Assembly: GCA_027924585.1 (NCBI GenBank)
Contig: BSBM01000386.1
Location: 2,094,001-2,158,000, forward strand
Source: Larix kaempferi
Lineage: Eukaryota; Streptophyta; Pinopsida; Pinales; Pinaceae
Direction of reading: 5' to 3'
Length of the DNA stretch: 64,000 bases
Shown here piece by piece: positions 36,249 through 48,959 of the stretch. The notes below the pieces were generated by a model. The model was not told the origin of the DNA, did not search any database, and was given only the letters and a program-made list of their open reading frames with translations. The position numbers were made by a program, and so were the translations under genes. Each line of letters opens with the position of its first letter. Positions within the stretch are counted from its first letter, which is position 1.

Positions 36249-37815
36249 CAGGAAATGCAACTCTATATGCAACTAACCCTATCCTATCTAGGACTTCAAA
36301 TGGCCCACAATATCTTGGTTCCAACTTGGCACAACTCCCCAACTTGAGAGAACTCTTCCTTGGTTTCACTCTCAAATAAACATGATCCCCAATCTGAAAT
36401 TCCTTATGCACTCTTTTCAAATCTGCATAACTCTTTTGCCTGTCCTGAGATGCCTTTAAATTTTTCCTGATCTTAACAACTTCATGTTCCATTCCCTTGA
36501 TCATCTATGATCCAAGTACTACCCTATTCACTAGACTATCCCAATTCACTGGAGTCCTGCATCCTTTGCCATACAATGCCTCAAATGGGCTCATTCTCAA
36601 TTATGCATGATATCCATTATTGTATGCAAATTCTACCAAATGTAGGTAATCCTCCCACTTGGATGGTTTATCCATCACATACATTCTCAGCATGTCTTCA
36701 AGAACCTAATTCACCCTCTCAATTTGGCCATCTGTTTCAGGATGATATGCTGTACTGAAATTCAATCTAATTCCCAATTCCTGAAATAATCCTTTCCAGA
36801 AATTGGAAGTGAACTTTGTATCACGATCATAAATTATTGCCTTGGGCAGTCCATGAAATCTGAATATCTCCCTCATGAATATATTTTCAATGTCATTAGC
36901 CTTGTGAGTGGACTTGATTGGAATAAAGTGAGCTACCTTTGATAGCTTGTACACCGCAACCATGATTGAATCATGCTTCTTCACTGTCATGGGCAGACCT
37001 GTTATAAAATCCATAGAGATCACTTCCCACTTCCATTCTGGAATGGGTAAGGGATGCAATAATCTTGCTGGATGTTGGTGCTCTGCCTTGACTTGTTGGC
37101 ACTTTTGACACCTAGAAATGTACTCATCTATGTCCTTCTTCATACCATGCCAAAAGTATTGCTTTCTTGCTGCTGTTATAGTCTTTTGATATCCTGGGTG
37201 TCCAAAATATGGATTTTGATGTATTTCATCCATCACTAGCTTCTTCAAATCTACAATATTTGGAATGTACAGTCTATATTTGTAGATGAGGATATCATCT
37301 TCACCAAGCTGATATCCCGCACACCTTTCATCTATATTACCCTGCTGTAACTTCTCTTTAATTTGAAGGCAAGTTTCATAACTGTTTTGGGCTTCAAGAA
37401 CTCTTGTCTTCAAATCTGATCTACACACACTTACTGCTACAAAATGAAACTTTCTACTATGATCATCTGCAACCTTATTCTCTTTCCCTTTTACATGCTT
37501 AATTTCAAAATCAAATTCACAAAGAAATTGCATCCATCTAGCTTGCCTAACATTCAAGTTTGGCTGGTCAAACAAATACTTCAAGCTCATGTAGTTTGTT
37601 CTAAGCTCGAATCTTCTTCCCAACAAATAATGTCTCCACATCTTGAGTGCATGTACTATAGATGCTAATTCTGAATCATGTGTGGCATAATTATTTTCAT
37701 GCTCTTTTAATTTTCTTTACTCATAGAAAATTGCAATTCCTTCTTGCATGAGCACTCCACCTAGCCCTTCAATGCAAGCATCTGTGCACACTACAAAATC
37801 CTTCTTTGGATCTGT
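36249..37815 (-). pseudogene. pol: EL6 RNase H and integrase
   Basis: RNase H retains FVVCTDAC near 37790, HDSELASIVHALKMWRHYLL near 37650 and the tail KHVKGKENKVADDHSR. Integrase follows with its HHCC zinc region (GHPGYQ..., CQKCQQVKAEH), catalytic ISMDFITGLP, IIYDRDTKFTS and TDGQIERVN (D, D, E all present), then IGDHVYLRVKP near 36370 (the usual GD-V-L-V motif). TAG stops interrupt after IERVN, YHA and VVLGS. The frame ends at VAYRVAFP where EL7a inserted, and resumes at 31941. Confidence 0.88.
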
Positions 37816-38820
37816 TATCTTTAAAACAGGAGCGCTGCTAAGTAGCTCCTTCAGCTACTGAAAACTTTTCTCACACTTTTCAGACCATACAAACTTGATA
37901 TTCTTCTTCTGAAATGAAGTGATTGGATGAGCTATCTTGGAGAATCCTTCAATGAACCTTTTGTAGTAACCAACAAGACCCATGAAAGATCTAACATCTG
38001 AAACATTTTTTGGAGTAGACCAATCCATGATGGCATTAATCTTTTCTGGATCCACTGCAATACCTTCTTCTCAAATGACATGACCCAAATATTGCAGCTT
38101 CTTTTGGTAAAATTCACACTTACTTAACTTGGCATACAGTTGATGTTCTCTAAGGACTTGTAACACCATCCTTAGATGTTCCTCATGTTCTTCTTCATTC
38201 CTTGAATAGACAAGAATGTGATTCAAGAACACAATCACAAACTTATCCAAATATTTGTTGAATACACTATTCATGAGACACATGAATGTAGTAGGTGCAT
38301 TGGTAAGACCAAATGGCACCACAGTGAACTCATAATGACCATATCTAGTTTTGAAAGCCTTCTTGTGAATGTCTTCTTCTTTAATACTCACTTGATGGTA
38401 GCCAGACCTCAAGTCAATCTTTGAAAACACCTTAGCTTCCTTCATTTCATAAAATAAGTCATCAATACTTGGCAATGGATACTTGTTCTTGATTGTCACT
38501 TTATTGAGCTGTTTGTAATCAATATACATCCTTAAGGTCCCATCCTTATTCTTAACAAATAACATCAGTGCTCCCCAAGGAGACACACTGGGCTTGATAT
38601 ACCTCTTGTCCATTAACTCTTGTAGCTGCATCTTCAACTCTACCAATTCCGGTGTGCTCATTCTATGAGGAGCTTTGGAATTTGGTGCTGCCCCTGGGAT
38701 AAGATCGATGGTAAAATCAACATCTCTCTTTGGTGGTAGTCCTGACACTTCATCCGGAAACACATTTTGGAACTCTTGCAACAATGGGAAGTCTTCTATC
38801 CTTGGTCCTTTGTCCTATGA
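37816..38820 (-). pseudogene. pol: EL6 reverse transcriptase
   Basis: Reads [49 protein letters not shown] and [13 protein letters not shown]. The catalytic YxDD/IDDIL motif is altered: the sequence reads [13 protein letters not shown] (38215-38250), so both aspartates are lost. Stops follow GHVI (38071) and KSFQ (37855). Domain order and length are normal for a plant chromovirus RT, but this copy cannot polymerise DNA as written. Confidence 0.88.
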
Positions 38821-38877
38821 TGAATCTGATATATGAACTGCATATAATTGACAACCTTTCTTATAAAACTTTTTTAA

Positions 38878-39602
38878 CTATAAGGCTGAAATCTGTCTTA
38901 CTGAAACTTGCTTGGGAATTCCTCTTACCAATCTTGGTCTTCCCTCTTCATCAATACATTCAAGTGCTTTCTCATAACAGTCCAACTTGACTCTATGTCT
39001 TTCCAACCAATCCATGCCAATTAAGGCATCATAAGATCCTAATGGTAGTACATTTAAATCTGCATGTGTGTGGAGTGCATTCAATTCTATGGGGAACTCC
39101 ACCACTACTTCACTAACCTTTCTCTTGGTCCCTCTAGCTAATTGAACTAGCCAAGACTTATTGTGCTTCACTTTTCTAAGAGAACAACCTTCAACCACTT
39201 TTGGAGAAACATAACTATGAGTAGATCCTGGATCAATCAAAACATAAATAGATTGCTTAGCAATCTTACCTTCAACTTCCACCACTGATGATTGATGATC
39301 TTCCTGATGATTATCCAACGCTACATAAATTTGAGGCGTTTCCCTTGCGGTGTCCTCCACTGTTGCTGCTCCCTTTAAGTTGTGCAACCTTCGGGGATTC
39401 TCCTTCCGATGTAGAAAATCCTTTAGCATGTGGTTTTCTCCACATCCCCAACACTGAATTGGTCCTTTTGATGCTTTATATGTTGCTACTGCTGGCTTGA
39501 ATCACTCCTTGCTTGCTGCCCCTGTGGAAAGGTCCTGGGCTTACTTTTGAATGGTGGCTTGAAGCCACTTTTCTTTTGATCAAACCTCCCTCTTGGCTGT
39601 CC
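38878..39602 (-). pseudogene. gag-pro: EL6 gag C-terminus and protease
   Basis: The Gag tail (GRFDQKKSGFKPPF) is followed by a degenerate zinc knuckle CWGCGENHMLKDF, whose last Cys is Phe. The protease active site is LIDPGSTHSYVS (usual DSG is DPG), then LIGMDWLERH. It joins in frame to the Gag part at 63673-64000 across EL8. Confidence 0.85.
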
Positions 39603-40373
39603 TGTAGCTAGGGTTTTCACCCTAGCTTGTGCAAATGACCACCTACTAAGGAGAAGGGCCTCCTTAGTAGCAGTTCAGTAAAACAGTAAAACTTTACAGT
39701 AAAACAAGGTAAAATCTAAGCTAACATGTGCATCAACAGAAAATAAAAAGACAATAATATAATGGGAATTTTTCTTTTGTATTAAAAATGAGAACAAAGT
39801 TACGTTCACCTCAAATATTGAGGTTGGTGGAGCTCTTGCAGTAGTCCAGGAGGGCTGCTTCTGTACTCCAATGGGTTCCTTCTCCTTCTCCAAGGTGCTT
39901 AGATGGTGGGCCAAAAGGGGCACTCAAATGGGAAAACTAGCTCTAATGGTGAGCTTGGGTTTCACGAGTGATTTTGGCAGAGTGAGGATAGGATAGATTG
40001 TGGATATGAAATGGGGAGCCTCCATCACCTATTTCTAGGTTTTTTAGTGGTGGAGTGTTGACCCATGGTTTTTGGCACCATATGGTTTAGGTCAATTGTT
40101 TTAGGGTTTTTGCTTCTTTTTTTCCTCTTTTTCCTCTTTTTTATATTTTTTATTCCCTTTTACTTGATTTTTGAGAATTTAGAGCCCTTTTAAAGGGTTT
40201 TTGCTATCTTTTGAGGAAATTTAATTATTTGGAGGGGGAAAGGGGGTTTTTTGGCCTTTTGGTGGCCATTTAATGGTTTTTTGAGGTTTTGGAGGCAAAT
40301 ATGGTGGGAAAAATAGACAAATGAGTCATGTGGTGAGGGAGATGAGGTAATGAGCACTTTGTAGGTGTTAACA
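39603..40373 (-). repeat. 3' LTR of EL8
   Basis: 771 bases, closely matching 62911-63667. Followed by a purine tract on the minus strand (CAGGGGGAAA, about 40377-40386). Confidence 0.92.
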
Positions 40374-43064
40374 GATTTCCCCCTGATGTGTGAGGGCAGG
40401 AGCTCATCGTATGGTTGATAGACATTATAGGTTTTTTATGGTTTTCTTGGGGTGTGGAGAAGAGAAGAAACGGACTGGAGACCGGAAAAGTGGTCCTGAA
40501 GCAATACAAAAACTGAAAATACATGACCTGAATAATGAATGAGGCATAATCTCATTATATGGACGAGGTGGGCATACCCATGCTCGTATCAAGATATATA
40601 AAATAACAATGAGGCCCAAAAAGGGGACTTGAAAGATACATGGAGAACTACTGTGTACATCATAAGGGTCCAGAGGGGACACAAATCTGGGACAGACTGC
40701 CAGTCAGACCATGTGTGAGCTGAAGAACTGATACACTAGAATAATAATAGTGTTGCTGAGTGTGGTACTAGAGGAATTGATGAGTTGTTGGATCATAATG
40801 ACGGGGAGTCATACCCTCAATGGTACACTGGACTGTAGCTATACTGGGTACTCAAGGAAGCATCTAAGTGGGTGGCCTCCGAATACTATCGCCAATGCAA
40901 CCCGGATATCCTTGGGAACATATAGTTGGGTGTTCCAAAGTGACTCACCAATGTGCTAGAGTCGGGGGAAGTCCGGGGTCTTCGACAAAGAACTGAGAAA
41001 CAAGGTGTTGATGTCGAGCATGTGAGAAACAATCATTTAGAGAGGCACTAAGGACTCCTTTCGAAATGATCTGTAGGAACTCACCACTGATGGTGATGAG
41101 TCCAAGGCATAGGGACCTCTAGGTCTATACTCTAGAATAGATTAGTTGGCATCGACAGAGGGAGACCTTGCAACTATCAAGGAAATGATGTTTCCTCGAT
41201 AGGAGCGTGAGGTGAACAACTAGAAGGTGATAGTTCTGATAGTGGGACTGACATATTTTGGGGATGGGGAATAATTGGGGTCGCAGGGGGGGGGGGACTC
41301 AAACTTCCTTCATTCAGATTATGATGACATGGTTTTCCTGGCAGCATATGAAACTGAATTTTGAGGGAAAGGGATCATATCTTAATGGATCAGGGGATAT
41401 GACTGTAATGGGAGAGGCTCAGGGGGTCAAACTGATGTATGAGATCCGGAAACTCTTAAGGGTGGCATATCGCAGAATACTCTGAACAAAGGCAACCGTA
41501 TTGGGGTTGCTGCCATAATGTGGGGACGAGATATGATCTGTCATGGTGCCAGGAGGCACCGTTGGGTCCTTCTTCATGGTTTAAGGAGCTCAAAGAAGGT
41601 ATAAAATGGTACTGTCATGTGGATTTATACGAGCCCAGGACAGTTGATGCTTGTGATTGCTTTCAATTTTAAGGAGTCTGAAAGCGATAAGAAGACTCTA
41701 AAATAATGGAATGGTACCATCGTGTGGATTTATACGAGCTCAAGACAGTGCATGCTCGTGGTTGCTTTCAATTTTAGAGAGTCTGAAAACAATAAGAAGA
41801 CTCCTGGGGGTTTCTTTTTCGTGTGTTAGTCTCCAAGGCCCGAAAAAGCATAAAAGGATGCAATGGAGAACTGTTCTAGCCGGTGTGACTAGAGTATTCA
41901 TTTTTCGTAATTAGTCTACTAGGTCCGGAAAAGGGTTAAACTTATACCAAATAGACGCCCTTTCAGGTACTTTAACGAGCATGAAAGGAAGCAAGATTGC
42001 TCGGTGATCTTTTCATTCTTTTAGGAGTCAGAAAAGAGCTTAACAGAAACTCCCTAAGTGCCTTTTTCGTAAAGGACTTGTCTGGCCCGAAAAAGAGATA
42101 AAATTATACCGAACAAAAGGAATGGCCAAGCAAGGAGAGAGTGTTCAATCAAGGGACATCGATGAGAACCAAGAATGAGGGTTGGGGGGGAACACTAGTG
42201 GTGCCTCCTTGCGGAATGGTGAATGGTGGCAAAATAACGAAATAACTGCAGTATGAAGGGAGTGGAAAGTTCATGGATATGCTTGCAGTGTCAAAGCAAG
42301 TGTAAAGTGATGGCGGCCGATGTGGCTCGTAGACCGTGGTTGCGCGGTGGACAGACAAAATGTCAAAGAAAGGGATGACTGTGACAGTGAGAAATGATCT
42401 CAAGCATGATCACGAGTGCAGAAAACTGAATCCAATGATATAAAAAACATCAAAAATGGATAATGGTCGAGGTGACATGCAAATCGAGACGACTAGGGGC
42501 TGGTGAAAAATGCCCAAAAAATCTGGGGGTGAGAGCAAGAAATGATCTCAAGCATCATCACGGGCTTAGAAAACTAAATCCGATGGTATAAGGAATGCTA
42601 AAAACTGATAACGGTCGATGTGGCATGCAAATCGAGATGGCGAGGTGCATGAAAAAAATTCCAAAAAGGGGGTTCGGAGAAAACGAGAAATCGAGTCGAC
42701 CATTCTGAAGGTCTCATCGTTCTGATTCCAGTGGTGGAAACGGTTTGGAAAATGGACTTCGTATGGATAAAAAATGCTTGAATCAAGAAAAAGTCAACTG
42801 TCTATAAATAGTAAGTGGACCCATAATGCCAAGTGTCATTTGTGCAGTTGACTTTGATAAGAGAGTGTGGTGGGCCAGAGCGGATTTGGCATTTTTGGGC
42901 AATTCGACCAGTCGATTTTATTTCTGCGAGTTGGAGGTATTTCACTGAACTTCTACCTTTAATGTTTTCTCGATTCGGGTGGGTAGTGGGTCCTAAGGGA
43001 GGGTGGTATGGTCCATGAGGGGTGTGGATTGTGGGTTTCAAGGTGATGGCCGCGGTCATGGATT
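40374..43064. other. EL8 3' non-coding region
   Basis: No supported gene. Contains a ~100-base duplication (gtgtggatttatacgagc... at about 41617 and 41722) and a ~147-base duplication (gaaatgatctcaagcat..atcac at about 42391 and 42538). Confidence 0.6.
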
Positions 43065-43302
43065 GCGGTTGTGGCCTCCACAGCCGCGATCCGAGATCGC
43101 GACTATGGCCTGGATAGCCGCGATCTATGACCGCGGTTGTGGCCTGGACAACCGTGATCTGCGATCACGACTATGGCCCCCACATGCGCGATATGTGATC
43201 GCGACTATGGCCCCCACATACACGAACTACGATCGCGGCTGTAGTCCCGATAGCCATGATTTGGGATTGCGACATTGGGCCCCACAGCCGCAATCTGGAT
43301 CG
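43065..43302. repeat. 34-base tandem repeat with GATCGCG palindromes, seven units
   Basis: Units such as gcgactatggcctggatagc plus 14 bases recur exactly every 34 bases (anchors actatgg at 43102, 43170 and 43204). Confidence 0.88.
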
Positions 43303-43383
43303 AGATTGTGGAGTCATACTGGAGGGGGGATGATGGTTTATTTGATGATGTTCTGAATGAGTTTTCATTGTGGGATTGACAGG

Positions 43384-43873
43384 ATGCTGAAATTACTATG
43401 GCAAGAGCGCAAGATACTTAACGATCTCATGGAGTACATACAGGATGATCGACATGTCCGGGGGACTTTGGGGTTGTGCGGGCTGTTGAAATTTGCACAG
43501 GTGTCAATGATGCATTCAGCAGTACTGCTGCTGAACAGGTTGGTGGGATTCTGGGAGCCCAATATGCAAACCTTCATGGTGCATGGGGAGAGACTGGAGC
43601 TCACCCTAGCAGATGTGTACTTTTTTACAGGACTTCCTTGTTTGGGTAGGCTGGCGGATACCCAGCCACAGAGGTCCGCGGATGTGTACATGGAGGAGAT
43701 GCTAGATCGGTACTGCTTCCCTACGGCAAAAGTGCATAAGAATGCACTTCTGATTTGTGACTTATAGAAGCCATCAATTCGGGCGATTGCAGCATGTGTG
43801 GTCTGAGTGTTGGGGTCACAGGCACCCAACCAGGTGTTGGGGGGACTGATGCAGTTGATAGAGCGGGTATTAC
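43384..43873 (+). pseudogene. PMD-like (plant mobile domain-like) antisense ORF of EL8, N-terminal half
   Basis: Reads MLKLLWQERKIL, then LLLNRLVGFWEPNMQTFMVH and ERLELTLADVYFFTGLPCLG, the hallmark segment of plant-mobile-domain-like proteins: a W-x-P-T-F/T-F-x-x-x-HGE approach, then [LM]T-L-x-DV-x-x-[LF]TGLP. Stops follow ICDL (43767) and ACVV. EL9 is inserted at 43874, and the frame resumes in frame at 55369. PMD proteins occur both as host genes and in plant transposable elements; here the ORF is antisense to gag-pol and inside EL8, so it is element-borne. Its function in the element is unknown. Confidence 0.75.
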
Positions 43874-44561
43874 TGTTGATGTATATGTAACTTCGGAATG
43901 TATTTCATATATGTATATTGTACTCCTATAGAGATGGTTTTATTCCTCTATACGGAAGTGTTTGTATTCCTATAGAGATGTTATTATTCCTCTATATGGA
44001 AGTGTCGTCATTTATATTGTAAGTGTCATAACTTATACTTGATGGGTTATTAGACCACCTTGTTGGGGTCGACCCTGTATAAGTCATGTGGGTCGAAGAG
44101 TTATTAGACCACTCTATTTGGGGTCCACCATGTGGTTCAAAGGTTTATTAGACAACCAAGTGTGGGGTAGGCCCGGATTAAGTTAACCATGGGTTAAGCT
44201 AGACATGTAGGCCCCATTAGTTTATTGGGCAGGACAGAACAAGTATAAATAGAGATCGGGAGATCTCTATTTGATCATTTATTCACACACTTCTCTCATT
44301 CAAAAAGTGGCGCACTTGTGAGGAGGAGGCTCTGCTACTAAGAGAAGACTATCTCTTGTATTCTAGTTGTATCATTGCTCTATCTATCTCTGAGGAAGTT
44401 ATTGGGTTTTTTCACCTTTATGGTTTTCCCCAAGTAAACTCTGTGTCTCTTGTGTGCTTGCATTATTGTGTCCATGATTGATATGTTGTATATTTGTTGT
44501 ACATGTTGTTCTCTCAGCTAAGATCCTAGATCAGATTGAAGTAAATTCTGAAAATTTAACA
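43874..44561 (+). repeat. 5' LTR of EL9
   Basis: 688 bases; TATA box tataaatag at 44244-44252. Confidence 0.95.
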
Positions 44562-44573
44562 TGGTATCAGAGC
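44562..44573 (+). promoter_or_regulatory. Primer-binding site of EL9 (tRNA-iMet)
   Basis: TGGTATCAGAGC immediately after the LTR, a perfect plant initiator-Met site. Confidence 0.92.
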
Positions 44574-46010
44574 TAGCCTGAAAGAAGGCATGATATGGCA
44601 TGTATGACACTTGTTGCACTTGCGATGCTAGGGCTTGATATAGCAAAAACCAGTCATCGTAGCACTTTCACTATAAATCCATTTTGGCAAAGTTTTTGGA
44701 TCTAAAATGTTTACCGGGTGAATATCAGATCCTCATGTATCTTGTGTCCAAAGGACAACTTCTAAGTCGTTGTACTTTGTGATTTAGCATCTGTTCAATA
44801 TAGGGTTTCTGCCTCTTCTAGATCTCAGTCAGAAACATGTGACCTGGGAAAAAAGGTCATAACTTGGGCTAGGAAGCTCCAAATGAAATTTCGTAAAAAG
44901 TAATAGGTAGTACATAGACTGTACTATCTCAGGAAATGTTTTCAGAGGCCTAAGTTGAACCAATGACACGTGTCACACCATACAAGTTTTCTCTCCTGTT
45001 TTATCCCATAAACAGGTCACGTTGCGACACTTGGAATAACTCTCTCTCAGAGAATCCAATTGAGGTCAGACCTATCGAGATGGAAAGATGACAGGTCAGG
45101 ATATCACAAGAAAAAATTTCAGAACCTATGGATCGAAAATTTTGGAGTTACACTAGAAACAATCAAGTACATATTTCTGTCAAAACAAAATTATTTTTGA
45201 CCACCTTCATTCATGGATTCCGGAATTTAGGATTTCGGAGAAATTTGGAATTCTTGTAATCAGAGACCACAGCTGAATGCTACTCATAAAAATCGAAATT
45301 TAGAGACCAAGATCATAATTTGTGGTTGGGCAGAAGGTCGGGCTTGATCAGACCCTAGTTCGGGACTTTGATCAGAAAAGTGGAAAATTAGGGCGTCTGT
45401 AAAAATGGAAAATTTTGAAATCTATGACCATGGCTGGAAGCTCCTCAGAAAAATAGAAGCTTAGAGATTTGGGTCGAACATTTTGATTGGGAAGAAGGGT
45501 GGGCTTTATCAAACCCTAGTTCGGGGTCATGTCTAGTGAATTCGAAAGTTTCAAAGACAAATTTGAGGGGTGAAACTTTGCAGTTTTCAAATTCTGAGTA
45601 TACCAGTTTGATCAGCTCATCAAGGCGCATAGTTCTATCCTTTCGGAAGTTTGAAATTCAAAGTTTGAATTTTGAGGGTTTCTCTGACAAACCCTAATCT
45701 AGCTCAAGATCCAGTTCCTACAAATCAAGTGGATTGGGTTAATCCTAGAAGAGAATGGATTGGTCATCTGCATAAGTGAAGAAGTTCTTGTTTCAGAGGG
45801 AGATGAGGTTAAGGCCTTACATAAGAAGATTACAAGCAATCTCGACAGGTATGTTTCGAATTCTGTTCATGGTTAAGTTTATGATATGTTTGTCTTCATA
45901 TCATTACAGTACAATCTTGATTAATTACTAGACTTGTCGTATCACCTTAATAGAAGATATTCATTGATTAAGGTAATGACACTTATGATTGTACTAATGC
46001 ATTGTGATGT
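44574..46010 (+). other. EL9 leader, non-coding
   Basis: No credible ORF. A degenerate direct repeat ending accctagttcggg recurs at about 45352 and 45523. Confidence 0.55.
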
Positions 46011-46449
46011 TGTGAAGAACCTGCAATAATTAATTAATGCAAATACACGAGATATCAGAAATAACAGAACTCAGAATCACTTTTATATTGATCACAGGCC
46101 ACTTCGAGGGGGCAACCTCCTTTGAGCAAGCTCAATACAATTAACTTCACGGTGCCTTCATAGGCCTCAACACACACTTATATACTAAGTCTAGGCGCCA
46201 ATACCATGGGTCAATACCATGTGTCAATACAAACCATGGGCCAATACAAAATATGGATCAACAATTACTACGCTTCAAAACCATGGGCCAATACAAACTA
46301 TGGATCAACAAAACTATGGGCGACTTACAAAGCATATGCGCCAACAACAATAACACAAACTATGGATCAACAAATACTGCGGGATGACTTACAAAGCATA
46401 TGCGTCCAACAACAATATACTAACAAAGTAAATACATGGGTTCCTAACA
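46011..46449 (-). repeat. 3' LTR of EL7b
   Basis: Matches 50037-50458 and the EL7a LTRs; carries extra copies of a ccatggg(t/c)caatacaaa motif compared with EL7a. Confidence 0.92.
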
Positions 46450-46454
46450 TCCCC

Positions 46455-48959
46455 TCTCCCTTAGAAAAATCTTTGTCCTCAAAGCTTTAGATGTGGAAAT
46501 TGATGCAGAATCTGGAGTGGGTCCCCTGTAGCATCCTCGGGTTGCATTCCGGGCCACTAGCGCCTTTTGAGTTTCAGGGAGGATTGCGTGGAAGGCTGTA
46601 GACGAAGAAGAACCATATCAGCGACGTGAAAAGTACGCGCAGAACAATGCTGATCGGCTTGTTGTTTCAGTCGAATTCTTGCCATGTGAAGATTGTCTTA
46701 CAGAAAGAGAAGAAGTTGATTGCGGTTTCGAAGAATTGAGTCAATTGCTTGAACTGGGGAGCTGCTGAAGGTGCATGGAAGAAGAACTGGCGGTGCCTGT
46801 CCAGAGACTGCTTCATATGGTGCCCTTTTAGATGTGGTACTATACCACTGGAGCGCTTCCAGGAAATCCATAGAAATAGTTGTCCAAATCTGTGTAGGGA
46901 TGGGCAAGGGTTCGAGCAGTCCCAAAAGGAGGTTCGTTTCATCCTTGTTGACCTGGAAAGTATCACAGTTAACCACCATCCGTTGAATTGTCATTTTCAA
47001 TCCCTGCCAAAAGAAGTTATATTGTTCCTAATCATACGTTTTGAGGAACCCAGAGTGCCCTGTTGATGAAGAAGCATGGAGATCATAGAAGAGATAGCTC
47101 CGTTGAACATATTGCAACCAATTTGGAACAAGCAGAGAAATAGCTGTAAGAGAAACTGGGTCATCAAATGTGCGAGAAGGAGCATCTGCCACCATATTGT
47201 CCTTACCCTTCTGGTAAGTGGTCGCATAGTCATAACCCATGAGTTGGAGAACCCATTTCAGGTGTGCTGGGGAGGAGACCCGTTATTCTAGGAAAGTTTC
47301 CAGACTTTGGAGATCAGTCTTGATGCAGAAATAATTCCCCAATAGGGATGGCTGCCACTTCTGTACTGCATGCAAAATAGCCATCATGTCCTGCTGAGAT
47401 GTAGATGCGGAAAAATGCTTACCAGAAAGGTCTCTAGAAGGCGGCAAGCCCACTGGTGCAAGAAAGACACCTGCATATCTATCCAAGGAAGTAGTGGAGA
47501 TCGTTGGTGGGTGCATCTGAAGGGAATGGAGCTGAGCAATGACACCATGTGAATTCTTCTTAAGGATCTTTTCCAGGTGATGTGAACTAATGATGCAAAG
47601 AGACCCTGGTTGTAAGCCCATAAATTTGTGTTGTGCCCCATTGACTGAAAACTGCATCCAAAGTTCAGCAAAATCCCATAAGATGGGGCCAAGTGTGCGT
47701 AACCATTGAACGCCCAAAATCACATCACATCCGCCTAAGGACAAGGAAAACATGTCAGAGCGCAGGTTATAATCTTCCATAGAGATATGCACATTGTGAC
47801 ACTTCCCCTTGCAAGGTAAGGTGCCTCCATTGGCAACCATGACTTCAAAGTGGGAGCAAGGATGGACAAAACAATCAGCCTGTTTGGCAATCTGAGGGTC
47901 AATGAAGTTATGAGTGCTGCCAGAATCAATGAGTATGGTAAGAGGGAGCTTCTTGAAGTATCCCCTGACACGCATTGTTTGTGGGGTGGTGACGCCGGTT
48001 ACAGCATGGAGAGAGATCTCGGGTGGGTCCTCCTAAGACGGGGTGTCAACAGGTGGGTGTTGAATGGAAACCTCATCATCTACTATATGTAGAGCTTCTT
48101 CACCAAGTTCAGAGGCAAGCGGAGAATCCACATCCAAGAGATAGAGATTTTGTTGAGCACATCTATGTCCCCGAGTGAATTTCTCATCACAATTATAACA
48201 AAGCCTTTTTTCTCAGCGTACCTGCATCTCTATTTCAGACAAATGCTTGATAGGAGTTGGTCGAGGAGCAGGCATGATGGGAGGTCGTTGGGAACCCATA
48301 TTTCTAAAGGGAACAAAGGTGGGTTTGGAGCATTGTTGAGCTACAATCTTGTCCTCGACTAGCTTAGCCAACCCTAGGACTTCCATCATTGTGTTGGGAC
48401 AGAACATTTGGACCTCTAAGCGGATTTCATCTTTGAGACCACTGATAAAACAACTCCTGTAGAATTCATCAGACAAACCTTCTGTGTGATTGGCTAGTTT
48501 CTCAAATTCCATCTGATACTCTCTCACTATGCCAATTTGGTGAAGTTTAGTGAGTGCTCATGTGAAATCGTCAAAAAAACTAGGACCAAATCATGGCAAA
48601 AGGAGTTGGAAAAAATCTGTCCAGTTTGGCTCGGGATGAGCTTCGATGTACCAACGGTACCATTGAAGGGATTCCTGTTCGAAATGAAAGGATGCAAGTG
48701 GAACTTTTTGGACATCAAAAGTATTATGCAGACTGAAATATTGTTCTGCTCGATATATCCATCAAGTCGGATCAGTACCATTGAAGCGAGGAAAATCAAG
48801 TTTCGGCCCACGAAAATTGCTGGAAGAAGCGAACCCGGTGGCTGTAAAATATTCTGGCTGTCGGTTATTGTTCATGGCTGAATGCTGAAGATGGAGGCTG
48901 AGAAATTTTTCATCCAGATCTTGAAGTTTGGTTTGGATGGCTGCAAGTGCTTCCTCCAT
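46455..48959 (-). pseudogene. gag-pol: EL7b gag-protease-(RT deleted)-RNase H-(integrase deleted) polyprotein
   Basis: Start MEEALAAIQTKLQDLDEKF at 48959. Gag ends in a zinc knuckle of form CYNCDEKFTRGHRC. Protease LIDSGSTHNFIDPQIAKQ (normal DSG). After LPPSRD it goes directly to an RNase H segment (MMAILHAVQKWQPSLLGNYF; TTYQKGKDNMVADAPSR), then integrase N-terminus to ISMDFLEAL, then integrase C-terminus (YEAVSGQAPPVLLP) and a chromodomain-like relic. All segments from 48959 to 46698 share one frame, broken only by about six stops. Both deletions therefore preserve the frame. Confidence 0.85.

Noticed and set aside
43003-43356. 117-codon plus-strand ORF
   Set aside because: Consists of the 34-base tandem repeat.
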